This document shows, piece by piece, positions 35,407-45,544 of a DNA stretch of 64,000 bases. The stretch comes from Rhizobiales bacterium 65-9 (GTDB lineage: Bacteria > Pseudomonadota > Alphaproteobacteria > Rhizobiales > Beijerinckiaceae), in assembly GCA_001899525.1 (NCBI GenBank), contig MKVY01000022.1:42440-106439 (forward strand), in the 5' to 3' direction. Under the pieces are notes generated by a model. That model ran no database searches and was not told where the DNA came from. It saw only the letters and a list, made by a program, of their open reading frames with translations. The position numbers and the translations under genes were made by a program. Numbering within the stretch: position 1 is the first letter of the stretch; each line of letters starts with the position of its first letter.

Positions 35407-36675
35407 ATGCATCATTTCGCCTATCGCAATGGCGTCATGCACGCCGAGGATGTCAATCTGCGCGACATCGCGCGCGCCGTCGGCACGCCCTTCTACTGCT
35501 ATTCGACCGCGACTCTGACGCGGCACTTCCGCGTATTCTCAGAAGCCTTCGCCGGAACGCGCGCGATCGTCTGCTACGCGATGAAGGCCAACTCCAATCA
35601 GGCCGTGCTGCGCACCTTCGCCAGGCTCGGCGCCGGCATGGACATCGTCTCGCGCGGCGAGCTGCGGCGCGCGCTGGCGGCGGGCGTTCCCGGATCGCGC
35701 ATCGTCTTCTCGGGCGTCGGAAAAACCCGCGAGGAGATGGCCGAGGCGCTCGATGCGGAGATTCTCTGCTTCAACGTCGAATCCGAGCCTGAATTGCGCG
35801 CCCTGTCGGAGGTCGCCGCGTCGAAGGGCGCGACCGCGCGCGTGTCGGTCAGGGTCAATCCCGACGTCGACGCGAAAACCCATGCGAAGATCTCGACCGG
35901 GAAATTCGGCGACAAGTTCGGCGTTCCGATCTCGCGCGCCCGCGACGTCTATGCGCTCGCGGCGCGCCTGCCCGGCCTGTCCGTCGCCGGCGTCGACATG
36001 CATATCGGCTCGCAGATCATCGATCTCGAACCGTTCGACAACGCGGCCGCTCTGCTGGCCGAGCTCGCGCGCGATCTGATGGGCGCGGGCCATCCGCTGC
36101 GCCATGTCGATTTCGGCGGCGGCCTGGGCGTTCCCTATCGCGAGGACAACGAGCCGCCGCCCGACCCCGCCGCCTATGCGCGGATCATTCTCAGGCATGC
36201 CCGCGATCTCGGACTCGAACTCATTTTCGAGCCGGGCCGCATGATGGTCGGCAACGCCGGCGTGCTGGTCTTCTCGGTCATCTATGTGAAGCAGGGCGAG
36301 GCGAAGACCTTCGTCATCGGCGACGCGGCGATGAACGACCTTATCCGCCCGACGCTTTATGAGGCGCATCACGACATCAAGCCGGTCGTCGCGCCGTCCC
36401 GCGATGCGGCCTGGATCGAGGCCGACATCGTCGGCCCGGTCTGCGAAAGCGGCGATTTTCTTGCGCAGGGCCGCAAGATTCCCGCGGTCGCCAGCGGCGA
36501 TCTCATGGTGGTGATGACGGCTGGCGCCTATGGCGCGGTCCAGGCCGGAACCTACAACACGCGGCCGCTGATTCCCGAAGTCCTCGTCCACGGAGCGGAA
36601 TGGGCGGTCGTGCGCCCGCGCCCCAGCTATGAGGAGCTGATCGGCCTCGACCGCACGCCCGACTGGCTCGCCTGA
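35407..36675 (+). CDS. lysA: Diaminopimelate decarboxylase
   Basis: 422 residues. PLP enzyme that decarboxylates meso-diaminopimelate to L-lysine. The PLP lysine is Lys60 in C-Y-A-M-K-A-N-S-N. H-I-G-S-Q-I sits mid-barrel, the phosphate-binding F-G-G-G-L-G-V-P-Y segment follows, and G-P-V-C-E-S-G-D-F carries the substrate-binding cysteine. Nineteen nucleotides separate it from the LptM-like gene. The following DUF4175 gene starts 116 nt later. This is the housekeeping lysine-biosynthesis enzyme, in contrast to the DapB-like paralogue at 1.6-2.4 kb. Confidence 0.96.
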   Translation: MHHFAYRNGVMHAEDVNLRDIARAVGTPFYCYSTATLTRHFRVFSEAFAGTRAIVCYAMKANSNQAVLRTFARLGAGMDIVSRGELRRALAAGVPGSRIVFSGVGKTREEMAEALDAEILCFNVESEPELRALSEVAASKGATARVSVRVNPDVDAKTHAKISTGKFGDKFGVPISRARDVYALAARLPGLSVAGVDMHIGSQIIDLEPFDNAAALLAELARDLMGAGHPLRHVDFGGGLGVPYREDNEPPPDPAAYARIILRHARDLGLELIFEPGRMMVGNAGVLVFSVIYVKQGEAKTFVIGDAAMNDLIRPTLYEAHHDIKPVVAPSRDAAWIEADIVGPVCESGDFLAQGRKIPAVASGDLMVVMTAGAYGAVQAGTYNTRPLIPEVLVHGAEWAVVRPRPSYEELIGLDRTPDWLA

Positions 36676-36791
36676 TGCGAATGTGATCCGGCGCGCCTTC
36701 GCTTCCCGAGGGACTGGCGCGATTATCGCCTTTTGCCCGCCCTCTTTCATGCTAACTTTTCCGGCATGAGGGTTGCGGAAAGGAAGAGCCG

Positions 36792-39455
36792 ATGACCGGG
36801 TCCCCCGGACGACTCGATTCTCGCGCGGCCAGCCTGGGGGCGCAGACGCGCCTCACAAGGCTGTCTGCTCGCGCCGCCCGCGCCATCGCCGCCGAGCGTC
36901 TGTGGCGCGCTGTCGCGCCGGCGCTGGCCGTGATCGCCGTTTTCCTTTCCGTGTCGTGGCTCGGTCTGTGGAGCGACCTTCCGCCGGCCGGCCGCATGGC
37001 CGGCGTCGCCCTGTTCGGGGCCGCGATCGTCGCGACGCTCTGGCCGCTGCGGCGGCTGGCCCGTCCGACCGCCTCCGAAACGATCGCCCGCGTCGACGCT
37101 GACGCGGCCCTGGCGCACCGCCCGGCTTCGGCCCTCACCGATCGTCTCGCATCCGGAACAGCCGATGAGGATTCGCGGCTGCTGTGGGAATTGCACCAGC
37201 GGCAGGCGGCGGCGGCGCTGGAGAAGGCGCGGCTCGCCCGGCCGAAACCCGCCTTGTCCCGGCGCGACCCCTGGGCGCTTCGCATCGCGGCCCTGCTCGC
37301 GGCGGTCGGCGCGGCGGCCTACGCCGGCGGCGAATGGCGCGCGCGCCTCGCCCAGCCCTTCGACTGGTCGGCCCCCGCGATCGCCGCCGCGGGATCGCGG
37401 ATCGACGGCTGGATCGATCCCCCGCCTTACACCCGCGTCGCCCCGACGATCCTGACCCTTGCGGCCAACGAGGCCGCGCGCACGATCAAGGCGCCCGCCA
37501 ACAGCACGCTGGTCATCCGCGCCGCCGGCGCGCCCGATCTTGCGATCACGACGAGCGGCGGGCTGAAACCCGTCGAGACCGACAAGAAGCCCGGCGACGG
37601 CTCGATCGAGAAGCGCTGGACGATCGGCGACTCCGGCGCCGTCGAGGTGAAGCGCGGCCTTCAGACGCTCGCCCGCCTGTCGCTCGAATCGATTCCCGAC
37701 CAGGCCCCGGCCATTTCGCTGAACACGCCGCCGAAGAACAACGCGCGCGGCACGCTGACCCTGAATTACAAGGTCGAGGACGACTACGGCGTCGTCGGGG
37801 GCGAGGCGATTTTCGAGCGCGCGCCGCAGGCGCAGGCGAACGCCCGCATTCCGCGTCCGCTGGCGCAGCCGCCGCGCTTGCCGCTGTCGCTGCCGGCCGA
37901 GCCGCGCGGCGTCGGCGAGGGCCAGTCGATTCTCGATCTGTCGTCCCATCCCTGGGGCGGCGCGCGCGTGCGCATGACCCTGTCCGTCAAGGACGAGGCG
38001 GGCCAGGAAGGAAAAAGCGAGCCGGTCGAATTGACATTGCCGCAGCGGCCTTTCTCGAAGCCGCTCGCCAAGGCGCTGGTCGAATTGCGCCGCACGCTCG
38101 TGCTCGACGCCAACATGAAACCGCGCGTGCTGTCCTCGCTCGACGCGCTGATGCTCAATCCGGAGCGGTTCACGCCGGAGACCGCGATCTTCCTCGGCCT
38201 CAAGACCGCCTATGCGCGGCTGCGCATGGCGCGCAAGGACGTCGAGCTGATGGATGTGGCGGACTATCTGTGGGACATGGCCGTGCAGATCGAGGACGGC
38301 GACCTCTCCCAGTCCGAGCGCGACCTGCGCGCCGCGCAGGAGGCCCTGCGGGAAGCGCTCGAGCGCGGCGCCTCCGACGAGGAGATCAAGCGGCTGACGC
38401 AGGATCTCCGCGCCGCGCTGGACAAATACATGCGCGAACTCGCCGAGCAGATGCGCCGCGACGCCCAGCAGCAGAACGCCGACAATCAGCGGCCCGATCC
38501 GAACATGCGCACGATCCGCCCCGAGGATCTGAAGAACATGATCGACCGCATGGAGCAGCTCGCGCAGCAAGGCGCGCGCGACGAGGCCCGGCGCATGCTG
38601 GATAATCTCCAGCAGATGCTCGACAACCTTCAGACCGCGCGCCCGGGCCAGCGCGGCCAGGACCCGCTGGCGCGCGAGATGAACCGCGCCCTCGACGAAC
38701 TCGACAAGATGGCGCGCGACCAGCAGGCGCTGCGCGACGAGACCTTCCAGGAAGGCCAGCAGCGTCGCGGCCAGCAGCGGATGGACCGGAATCGCCAGCA
38801 GCAGGGCCAGCGTGGTCAGCAGGGTCAACGCGGACAGCGCGGACAACAGGGCCAGCAAGGTCAGCAAGGCATGCAGGGAGACCAGGGCGACCAGGACCAG
38901 GCCGAGGCGGGCGAAGGCCAGCAGGGACAGGGCGGCCAGGGCCTGGCCGAACGGCAGCAGCGGCTGCGCGAGCGCCTTGAAGAGCTGCGCCGGCGCATGC
39001 GCGGTCTGGGCATGAACGGCCAGCAGATGCAGGAAGCCGAGGAGGCCATGCGTGAAGCCGAAGGCCAGCTCGGCCAGGGACAGCAGGGGCAGGCCGCCGA
39101 CGCCCAGGGCCGCGCGCTCGACGCGCTGCGCCGCGGCGCCCAGAATCTGGCCCAGCAGATGATGGACGGCCTCGGCGATCCCAATGGAGAGCAGGCGGAT
39201 GCCGCCGACAATGACAGCCCCGGCAATACGCCGCAGAATCGCCGCGCCGGCGGACAGAACAACGACGATCCGCTCGGCCGCCCGACACGCAGCCGCGACG
39301 CGATGGACAACAGCCGCGTGCGCGTGCCCAGGCCGGGCGAGAGCGCGACCGAGCGCGCCCAGAGGGTGCTCGAGGAGTTGCGCCGGCGCCTGGGCGACAC
39401 GACGCGCTCCGGCGAGGAGCTGGATTATCTCAAGCGGCTTCTGTCGCCCTACTGA
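36792..39455 (+). CDS. DUF4175 (TIGR02302) membrane protein with Gln/Gly-rich repeat
   Basis: 887 residues of the TIGR02302 family, conserved in alphaproteobacteria and of unknown function. Two or three N-terminal membrane spans (about residues 43-60, 66-80 and one near 160-180) lead into a large domain followed by a long helical, Arg/Glu-rich region. Near residues 650-720 is a low-complexity stretch built of Q-G-Q-R-G-Q-Q units, then more coiled-coil-like helices. The end is T-R-S-G-E-E-L-D-Y-L-K-R-L-L-S-P-Y. AGGAAG precedes the ATG. The place after lysA is conserved as far as I know. A cell-envelope role is a guess. Confidence 0.85.
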   Translation: MTGSPGRLDSRAASLGAQTRLTRLSARAARAIAAERLWRAVAPALAVIAVFLSVSWLGLWSDLPPAGRMAGVALFGAAIVATLWPLRRLARPTASETIARVDADAALAHRPASALTDRLASGTADEDSRLLWELHQRQAAAALEKARLARPKPALSRRDPWALRIAALLAAVGAAAYAGGEWRARLAQPFDWSAPAIAAAGSRIDGWIDPPPYTRVAPTILTLAANEAARTIKAPANSTLVIRAAGAPDLAITTSGGLKPVETDKKPGDGSIEKRWTIGDSGAVEVKRGLQTLARLSLESIPDQAPAISLNTPPKNNARGTLTLNYKVEDDYGVVGGEAIFERAPQAQANARIPRPLAQPPRLPLSLPAEPRGVGEGQSILDLSSHPWGGARVRMTLSVKDEAGQEGKSEPVELTLPQRPFSKPLAKALVELRRTLVLDANMKPRVLSSLDALMLNPERFTPETAIFLGLKTAYARLRMARKDVELMDVADYLWDMAVQIEDGDLSQSERDLRAAQEALREALERGASDEEIKRLTQDLRAALDKYMRELAEQMRRDAQQQNADNQRPDPNMRTIRPEDLKNMIDRMEQLAQQGARDEARRMLDNLQQMLDNLQTARPGQRGQDPLAREMNRALDELDKMARDQQALRDETFQEGQQRRGQQRMDRNRQQQGQRGQQGQRGQRGQQGQQGQQGMQGDQGDQDQAEAGEGQQGQGGQGLAERQQRLRERLEELRRRMRGLGMNGQQMQEAEEAMREAEGQLGQGQQGQAADAQGRALDALRRGAQNLAQQMMDGLGDPNGEQADAADNDSPGNTPQNRRAGGQNNDDPLGRPTRSRDAMDNSRVRVPRPGESATERAQRVLEELRRRLGDTTRSGEELDYLKRLLSPY
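38751..38950 (+). repeat. Imperfect CAG/GGC-rich tandem repeat inside DUF4175
   Basis: About 200 nt of irregular units of the type CAGCAGGGCCAG and CAGCGCGGACAA encode the Gln/Gly/Arg-rich stretch. Such tracts vary in length by slippage; all visible changes keep the reading frame. Confidence 0.65.
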
Positions 39456-39482
39456 AGCGCGGGCGGCTGTTCCGCCCGACCC

Positions 39483-39499
39483 TCCCGCGCTAAGCGGGA
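39483..39499. terminator. Short hairpin after the DUF4175 gene
   Basis: TCCCGC-GCTAA-GCGGGA, a 6-bp stem with 5-nt loop 28 nt past the stop codon. No T-run; weak evidence. Confidence 0.25.
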
Positions 39500-39541
39500 A
39501 GGACCGATGAATCGCCCGGAGGGCGCCATGAGCTTCCCGCT

Positions 39542-39727
39542 ATGAGTTTCGGCAGCGGCATCGCCTCGATCGCCGTGGGCGCGGTTGTGATCGTCCTGCT
39601 CATGGGCATCGCCAACATGGTGCGCGGCGGCAGTCCCAACATGTCTCAGACCCTCATGCGGTGGCGCGTCGCTCTGCAGTTCATCGCCATCGTCGTCATC
39701 ATGGCGGTGCTGTGGGCGCGTAGCTGA
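39542..39727 (+). CDS. Twin-transmembrane HIG1-domain protein
   Basis: 61 residues with two hydrophobic helices (I-A-S-I-A-V-G-A-V-V-I-V-L-L-M-G-I-A-N-M and F-I-A-I-V-V-I-M-A-V-L-W) joined by a short loop N-M-S-Q-T-L-M-R-W-R-V. The M-x-W-R-V-x-L-Q motif between the helices is typical of HIG1 proteins, which associate with cytochrome oxidases in mitochondria and bacteria. A five-codon frame (M-S-F-P-L) with its own GGAGGG starts at 39528 and ends overlapping this ATG, suggesting translational coupling. It precedes the cobalamin adenosyltransferase gene. Confidence 0.85.
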   Translation: MSFGSGIASIAVGAVVIVLLMGIANMVRGGSPNMSQTLMRWRVALQFIAIVVIMAVLWARS

Positions 39728-39827
39728 ACGGTCGTGCGCGGCAGGTCGCGGCAAGGCGTTGAAACCGGCGCTGGAGCGTGTTCCGATTCCATCGTAACGG
39801 ATGCGCTGCGGCGGCGCGGGGGGTCTG

Positions 39828-40409
39828 ATGGTCGTTCTCAACAAGATTTACACGCGCGCCGGCGATGGCGGCCGCACGCGGCTCTCGACCGGCGAACCGC
39901 GCCTGAAATCCGATTTGCGCGTCGAGGCTTACGGCACGGTCGATGAAGCGAACGCCTGCATCGGCCTCGCGCGGCGGCACGCCGCCGCCGCCGCGCCCGC
40001 CATCGACGCCATGCTCGGACGCATCCAGAACGACCTCTTCGATCTCGGCGCCGATCTCGCGACGCCGGAAACCGGCAGGGCTCTGTCCTGGGAGCCGCTG
40101 CGCGTGACGCAGGCGCAGGTCGACCGGCTCGAGCGCGAGATCGACGAGCTCAACGCCGCGCTGCAGCCGCTGAACTCGTTCATCCTCCCGGGCGGAAGCC
40201 CCACGGCGGCGGCTCTGCATCTCGCGCGGACCGTGTCGCGCCGGGCCGAGCGCGCGATGGTGGCGCTTGCGGCCACGGAAGGCGAGATCGTCGGCGCGGC
40301 GGCGCTGAAATACATCAACCGCGTGTCCGACTTCCTGTTTGTCGCGGCGCGCGCCGTCAACGACAACGGCGCCGGCGACGTGCTCTGGGTTCCCGGCCAG
40401 AACCGCTGA
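39828..40409 (+). CDS. Cob(I)alamin adenosyltransferase, PduO type
   Basis: 193 residues from the ATG at 39828, after a GGGGGG-containing ribosome-binding region; the frame upstream has no family similarity. It transfers adenosine from ATP to cob(I)alamin, making coenzyme B12. The ATP-binding start K-I-Y-T-R-A-G-D-G-G-R-T-R-L and V-E-A-Y-G-T-V-D-E-A-N, then the helical bundle with F-I-L-P-G-G-S and A-R-T-V-S-R-R-A-E-R, are all PduO hallmarks. It supports the organism's use of adenosylcobalamin enzymes. Rhomboid gene follows after 5 nt. Confidence 0.95.
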   Translation: MVVLNKIYTRAGDGGRTRLSTGEPRLKSDLRVEAYGTVDEANACIGLARRHAAAAAPAIDAMLGRIQNDLFDLGADLATPETGRALSWEPLRVTQAQVDRLEREIDELNAALQPLNSFILPGGSPTAAALHLARTVSRRAERAMVALAATEGEIVGAAALKYINRVSDFLFVAARAVNDNGAGDVLWVPGQNR

Positions 40410-40414
40410 CGCGC

Positions 40415-41119
40415 ATGGTCATCCCGCTCCACGACGATGTGCCGCTGCGTCATATCCGTCGTCCTGTCGCAACCTATGCGCTGATCGTCGTCAATGTCGC
40501 CGTCTGGCTTCTGACGGAGGGCGTGCGTTCGGCGGAGACGATGCAGGCCGCCGCGATCGGCTTCGGCGTCATTCCGTCGGTGCTGTTCGGCGTGGATCAT
40601 GTCGCGCCGGAGCTCCTGTCGGTTCCCGCCCCCGCGACGCTCGTCACGTCGCTGTTTCTGCACGCAGGCTTTCTTCATATCGCCGGCAACATGCTGTTCC
40701 TCTGGGTCTTCGGCGACAATGTCGAGGATGCGATGGGCTCGCTGCGCTTCCTCGCCTTCTATCTCGTTTGCGGCGTCTGCGCCGCGCTAGCGCACGCCTA
40801 TGCGCTGCCGGGGTCGCAGCAACCGCTGATCGGAGCGTCCGGCGCCGTCGCAGGCATCGTCGCCGCCTATGTGATGCTGCATCCCAGGGTGCGGCTCTGG
40901 GCTCTGTTCCTCGCCCGCATCCCGCTCAAGCTGCGCGCGATCTACGTCATCGGCTTCTGGATCCTGTTTCAGATCGGCATGGCCTTCTATGGCGGCCCGA
41001 GCGAGGTCGGCTGGTGGGCGCATGTCGGCGGCTTCCTCGCGGGTGTCGTTCTCACGCCCATTCTCATCCAGCCTGGCGTGCGCCTGTTCGGCCGGGAGGA
41101 CGGCCCCGACCCGGCTTAG
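40415..41119 (+). CDS. Rhomboid family intramembrane serine protease
   Basis: 234 residues. Catalytic Ser142 lies in L-I-G-A-S-G-A-V-A-G and the dyad His203 in W-W-A-H-V-G-G-F, with the conserved H-A-G-F-L-H-I-A-G-N-M-L-F-L-W-V-F-G-D-N segment in the loop/TM2 region. At least six membrane spans. Rhomboids cut membrane protein substrates within the bilayer; the substrate is unknown. Only 5 nt separate it from the adenosyltransferase gene, so it is last in that operon. A terminator-like hairpin follows. Confidence 0.93.
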   Translation: MVIPLHDDVPLRHIRRPVATYALIVVNVAVWLLTEGVRSAETMQAAAIGFGVIPSVLFGVDHVAPELLSVPAPATLVTSLFLHAGFLHIAGNMLFLWVFGDNVEDAMGSLRFLAFYLVCGVCAALAHAYALPGSQQPLIGASGAVAGIVAAYVMLHPRVRLWALFLARIPLKLRAIYVIGFWILFQIGMAFYGGPSEVGWWAHVGGFLAGVVLTPILIQPGVRLFGREDGPDPA

Positions 41120-41167
41120 GCTCACCCTGTCTGAACATTGACATTCTTCGTGGGCCATCGTTACGGT

Positions 41168-41190
41168 CCGCCGCGTTTTCGGCGGGTTTT
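41168..41190 (+). terminator. Terminator after the rhomboid gene
   Basis: CCGCCG-CGTTTT-CGGCGG followed by GTTTT, 48 nt past the rhomboid stop: a GC-rich stem with a short T-run, consistent with intrinsic termination before etfB. Confidence 0.5.
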
Positions 41191-41287
41191 CCGAGGTTTT
41201 CGCTGAGAGGAATCGTCTCTGCGAGCGGCCGCGTGAAGGATCGCTGCGAAACCTCGCCGACCTGTTTGATGGATGGATGGCTTTCCG

Positions 41288-42037
41288 ATGAAGATCCTGG
41301 TGCCCGTGAAGCGGGTGGTCGACTACAATGTGAAAATCCGGGTCAAGTCGGACGGCTCTGGCGTCGAGCTTGCGAATGTGAAGATGAGCATGAACCCCTT
41401 CGACGAGATCGCGGTCGAAGAGGCGCTCCGCCAGAAGGAGGCCGGCAAGGCGACCGAGGTGATCGTCGTGTCGATCGGGCCGCAGCAGGCGGCCGAGACG
41501 ATCCGCACCGGCCTTGCGATGGGCGCGGATCGCGGCGTGCTCGTGAAGACGGACGCCGTCGTGGAGCCGCTCGCGGTCGCGAAGCTGCTCAAGGCTGTGG
41601 TCGAGAAGGAGCAGCCGGGCCTCGTGATTCTCGGCAAGCAGGCGATCGACGATGATTCCAATCAGACCGGCCAGATGCTGGCGGCGCTGCTGAACTGGCC
41701 GCAGGGAACCTTCGCCTCGAAGCTCTCGCTCGGCGACGGCTCGGTGTCGGTCACCCGCGAGGTCGATGGCGGCCTGCAGACGGTGGAGTTGAAGGCGCCC
41801 GCGATCGTGACCACGGATCTGCGTCTGAACGAGCCGCGCTACGCCTCGCTGCCCAACATCATGAAGGCGAAGAAGAAGCCGATCGACGAGATGACGCCCG
41901 ACGCGCTCGGCGTCGATGTCGCGCCGCGCATGAAGGTGCTGAAGACGACGGAGCCGCCGGGCCGCAAGGCGGGCGTGAAGGTGGCTTCGGTGGCCGAACT
42001 CGTCGACAAGCTCAAGAACGAGGCGGGAGTCCTCTGA
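41288..42037 (+). CDS. etfB: Electron transfer flavoprotein, beta subunit
   Basis: 249 residues from the ATG at 41288, the standard EtfB length; [13 protein letters not shown] is the typical start. EtfAB carries electrons from acyl-CoA dehydrogenases (for example GcdH at 3.1-4.4 kb) to the quinone pool through ETF-ubiquinone oxidoreductase. The AMP-binding region with [14 protein letters not shown] and the recognition loop near [11 protein letters not shown] are present. First of the etfB-etfA-hbd run. Confidence 0.97.
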   Translation: MKILVPVKRVVDYNVKIRVKSDGSGVELANVKMSMNPFDEIAVEEALRQKEAGKATEVIVVSIGPQQAAETIRTGLAMGADRGVLVKTDAVVEPLAVAKLLKAVVEKEQPGLVILGKQAIDDDSNQTGQMLAALLNWPQGTFASKLSLGDGSVSVTREVDGGLQTVELKAPAIVTTDLRLNEPRYASLPNIMKAKKKPIDEMTPDALGVDVAPRMKVLKTTEPPGRKAGVKVASVAELVDKLKNEAGVL

Positions 42038-42110
42038 GCGGAGCGACGCGGGCGTCGCGACCATCGCAGGACAGCAGGCGCGGCTCGCGCCGATAACGGG
42101 ATAATATCAC

Positions 42111-43046
42111 ATGACCACGCTTCTGATCGTCGAACATGACAACAAGTCGCTCAGCGAGGCGACCGCCAAGGCGCTGACCGCCGCCAGGCAGCTTGGCGCG
42201 CCCGTGCACGCCCTCGTTGCGGGCGCGAATGTCGGCGCGGTCGCCGACGCTGTCGCGAAGCTGGACGGCGTGGAGAAGGTCCGCGTCGCCGACGCGGCCG
42301 TCTATGAGCACGCGCTCGCGGAGCCGCTCGCCGCGCTGATCGTGTCGCTCGCGGGCGACTACGATGCGATCGTCGCGCCGTCGACGTCGAACGGCAAGAA
42401 CGTGCTGCCGCGCGTCGCCGCCCTGCTCGACGTCATGCAGGCGTCCGACGTGATCAAGGTCGTCTCGCCCGACACGTTCGAGCGGCCGATCTACGCCGGC
42501 AACGCCATCCAGACGGTGCAGATGACCGACGCCAAGAAAGTGATCACGGTCCGCACCGCGTCGTTCCAGTCGGCGGGCGCCGGCGCCGGCGCGGCGCCGA
42601 TCGAGGCGGTCGCGGCGGCGGCCGATCCCGCGCTCTCGACATTCAAGGGCGAGGAGCTGTCGAAGTCGGACCGGCCCGAGCTGGCGTCCGCCAGGATCAT
42701 CATCTCCGGCGGCCGCGCGCTCGGCTCGGCGGAGAATTTCAAGAAGGTGATCGAGCCCGTGGCCGACAAGCTCGGCGCCGCGATGGGCGCGTCGCGCGCC
42801 GCCGTCGACGCCGGCTACGCGCCGAACGACTGGCAGGTCGGCCAGACCGGCAAGGTCGTGGCCCCGCAGCTCTATATCGCGGCCGGCATCTCGGGCGCGA
42901 TCCAGCATCTCGCCGGCATGAAGGATTCGAAGGTGATCGTCGCGATCAACAAGGACGAGGAGGCGCCGATCTTTCAGGTCGCCGACTACGGCCTCGTCGG
43001 CGATCTCTTCACGATCCTGCCCGAGCTTGAAAAAGCTCTGGGCTGA
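42111..43046 (+). CDS. etfA: Electron transfer flavoprotein, alpha subunit
   Basis: 311 residues. The N-terminal domain starts [10 protein letters not shown]. The C-terminal FAD domain holds [32 protein letters not shown] and [10 protein letters not shown], which are invariant in EtfA. It lies 73 nt after etfB and 12 nt before the 3-hydroxyacyl-CoA dehydrogenase gene. It pairs with EtfB in the cytoplasm. Confidence 0.97.
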   Translation: MTTLLIVEHDNKSLSEATAKALTAARQLGAPVHALVAGANVGAVADAVAKLDGVEKVRVADAAVYEHALAEPLAALIVSLAGDYDAIVAPSTSNGKNVLPRVAALLDVMQASDVIKVVSPDTFERPIYAGNAIQTVQMTDAKKVITVRTASFQSAGAGAGAAPIEAVAAAADPALSTFKGEELSKSDRPELASARIIISGGRALGSAENFKKVIEPVADKLGAAMGASRAAVDAGYAPNDWQVGQTGKVVAPQLYIAAGISGAIQHLAGMKDSKVIVAINKDEEAPIFQVADYGLVGDLFTILPELEKALG

Positions 43047-43058
43047 GGCGGGCCAGCG

Positions 43059-43940
<882 letters not shown>

Positions 43941-43943
43941 TCA

Positions 43944-44085
43944 GAAGCGAATAGCGAGTGGCGAGTGGGGAGTAGCGAGTAGAAAATAGAAAGTTTTTGG
44001 GCGTCGCATCCGGATCTCCTGGCTCCCTGCGCCCCGTTTGCTGTTATCATTCGCCATTCGCTGCTTTTCATTCGCCATCCATCCG
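43944..44085. repeat. Degenerate GCGAGT/GCGAAT repeat tract
   Basis: The left part has tandem units of the type AGCGAGTGGCGAGTGGGGAGTAGCGAGTAG. The right part has the inverted complement (CATTCGCCATTCGCTGCTTTTCATTCGCCAT in pieces). The two halves can pair imperfectly into a long hairpin. It separates the hbd gene from mtnP and includes the upstream region of mtnP. Confidence 0.55.
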
Positions 44086-44094
44086 GAGTCGCCC

Positions 44095-44970
44095 ATGTCC
44101 AAAGCCATTCTCGGCGTGATTGGCGGCTCGGGCGTTTATGACCTTCCTGGCGTCGAGGATGTGCGCGAGGAGAAGGTCGCGAGCCCTTGGGGCGAACCCT
44201 CTGATGTCCTGCGCATCGGCCGCGTCGCCGGCCGCGAGGTCGTCTTTCTTCCTCGCCACGGACGCGGCCACCGGCTGTCGCCCTCGGGAATCAATTACCG
44301 CGCCAATATCGACGCGATGAAGCGTCTCGGCGTCACCGACCTCGTTTCGCTGTCGGCCGTCGGCTCGTTCAAGGAGAGGCTGGCGCCCGGCTGGTTCGTG
44401 CTCGTCGATCAATATGTCGACCGCACCGTCGGCCGCGCGACGAGCTTCTTCGGCGATGGCTGCGTGGCCCATGTGTCGATGGCGCATCCCGTCAGTCCGC
44501 CGCTGGTCGACCGGCTCGCCGCGGCGGCGAAAGCGGAGGGAATCGACTGCGTGCGCGGCGGAACGCTTGTCGTGATCGAGGGGCCGCAATTCTCGTCCCT
44601 CGCGGAATCCCTGACCTACAAGGCGCAGGGCTACGACCTGATCGGCATGACCGCGACGCCGGAGGCGAAGCTCGCGCGCGAGGCGGAGATCGCCTACGCC
44701 ACGGTCGCGATGGTGACGGACTATGACTGCTGGCATGAGGAGCATGGCGCCGTCGACGTGAAGAGCGTCATCGAGGTCATGCATGGCAACACGGAAAAAG
44801 CCCGCCGCCTCGTCGCGCGCCTCGCCGCCGATTTTCCGTCCGAGTGCGACCCCTGCCCGGCCGGCTCGCGCAACGCGCTCGACCACGCGCTGATCACGGC
44901 GCCTGACGCGCGCGATCCGGCGCTGGTGAAGAAGCTGGACGCCGTCGCAGGGCGCGTTCTTCTGCATTGA
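44095..44970 (+). CDS. mtnP: S-methyl-5'-thioadenosine phosphorylase
   Basis: 291 residues from the ATG at 44095, preceded by CGGAG; the frame upstream is within the repeat tract. It splits MTA with phosphate into adenine and methylthioribose-1-phosphate. Family segments I-G-G-S-G-V-Y, P-R-H-G-R-G-H and E-G-P-Q-F-S-S plus I-G-M-T-A-T-P-E are seen. The apt gene 20 nt downstream recycles the adenine produced, so the pair forms a salvage unit for polyamine and SAM by-products. Confidence 0.95.
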   Translation: MSKAILGVIGGSGVYDLPGVEDVREEKVASPWGEPSDVLRIGRVAGREVVFLPRHGRGHRLSPSGINYRANIDAMKRLGVTDLVSLSAVGSFKERLAPGWFVLVDQYVDRTVGRATSFFGDGCVAHVSMAHPVSPPLVDRLAAAAKAEGIDCVRGGTLVVIEGPQFSSLAESLTYKAQGYDLIGMTATPEAKLAREAEIAYATVAMVTDYDCWHEEHGAVDVKSVIEVMHGNTEKARRLVARLAADFPSECDPCPAGSRNALDHALITAPDARDPALVKKLDAVAGRVLLH

Positions 44971-44990
44971 ACCTGTTTGCGCGAAGCCCC

Positions 44991-45521
44991 ATGAACGACC
45001 TCATCGCGTCCATCCGCACCATCCCCGATTATCCCAAGCCGGGAATCCTGTTCCGCGACATCACCACGCTGCTCGGCGACGCGCGCGCGTTCCGGCGCGC
45101 GGTGGACGAACTGGTGCATCCCTGGGCCGGCTCGAAGATCGACAAGGTCGCCGGCGTCGAGGCGCGCGGCTTCATTCTTGGCGGCGCCATCGCGCATCAG
45201 CTCTCGTCGGGCTTCGTACCGATCCGCAAGAAGGGAAAGCTGCCGCACGAGACGGTCAGCGTCGCCTATTCGCTGGAGTATGGCGTCGATCAGATGGAAG
45301 TGCACAAGGACGCCGTCCGCCCCGGCGAGAAAGTGATCCTTGTCGATGACCTCATCGCCACCGGCGGAACGGCGGAAGGCGCGGTGAAGCTGCTGAAACA
45401 GATCGGCGCCGATGTCGTCGCCGCCTGTTTCGTCATCGACCTGCCCGATCTCGGCGGCGCGGCGAAGATACGCGCGCTGGACGTGCCGGTTCGCACGCTC
45501 GTTTCTTTTGCAGGACACTGA
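44991..45521 (+). CDS. apt: Adenine phosphoribosyltransferase
   Basis: 176 residues from the ATG at 44991. It makes AMP from adenine and PRPP. The PRPP-binding motif is [14 protein letters not shown]. The N-terminal [15 protein letters not shown] segment and V-A-G-V-E-A-R-G-F are also typical. It lies directly after mtnP. AMP nucleosidase at 60-62 kb runs the opposite reaction, releasing adenine from AMP. Confidence 0.96.
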   Translation: MNDLIASIRTIPDYPKPGILFRDITTLLGDARAFRRAVDELVHPWAGSKIDKVAGVEARGFILGGAIAHQLSSGFVPIRKKGKLPHETVSVAYSLEYGVDQMEVHKDAVRPGEKVILVDDLIATGGTAEGAVKLLKQIGADVVAACFVIDLPDLGGAAKIRALDVPVRTLVSFAGH

Positions 45522-45544
45522 AGAAAGCTCAGGGAGAACACGCC

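Noticed and set aside
36747..38867. 706-codon minus-strand frame opposite DUF4175
   Set aside because: Leu/Arg/Val-rich shadow of the third codon positions of the real gene; no family features.
43944..44085. CRISPR array
   Set aside because: Units are 6-10 nt, irregular and without spacers; no cas genes in the window.
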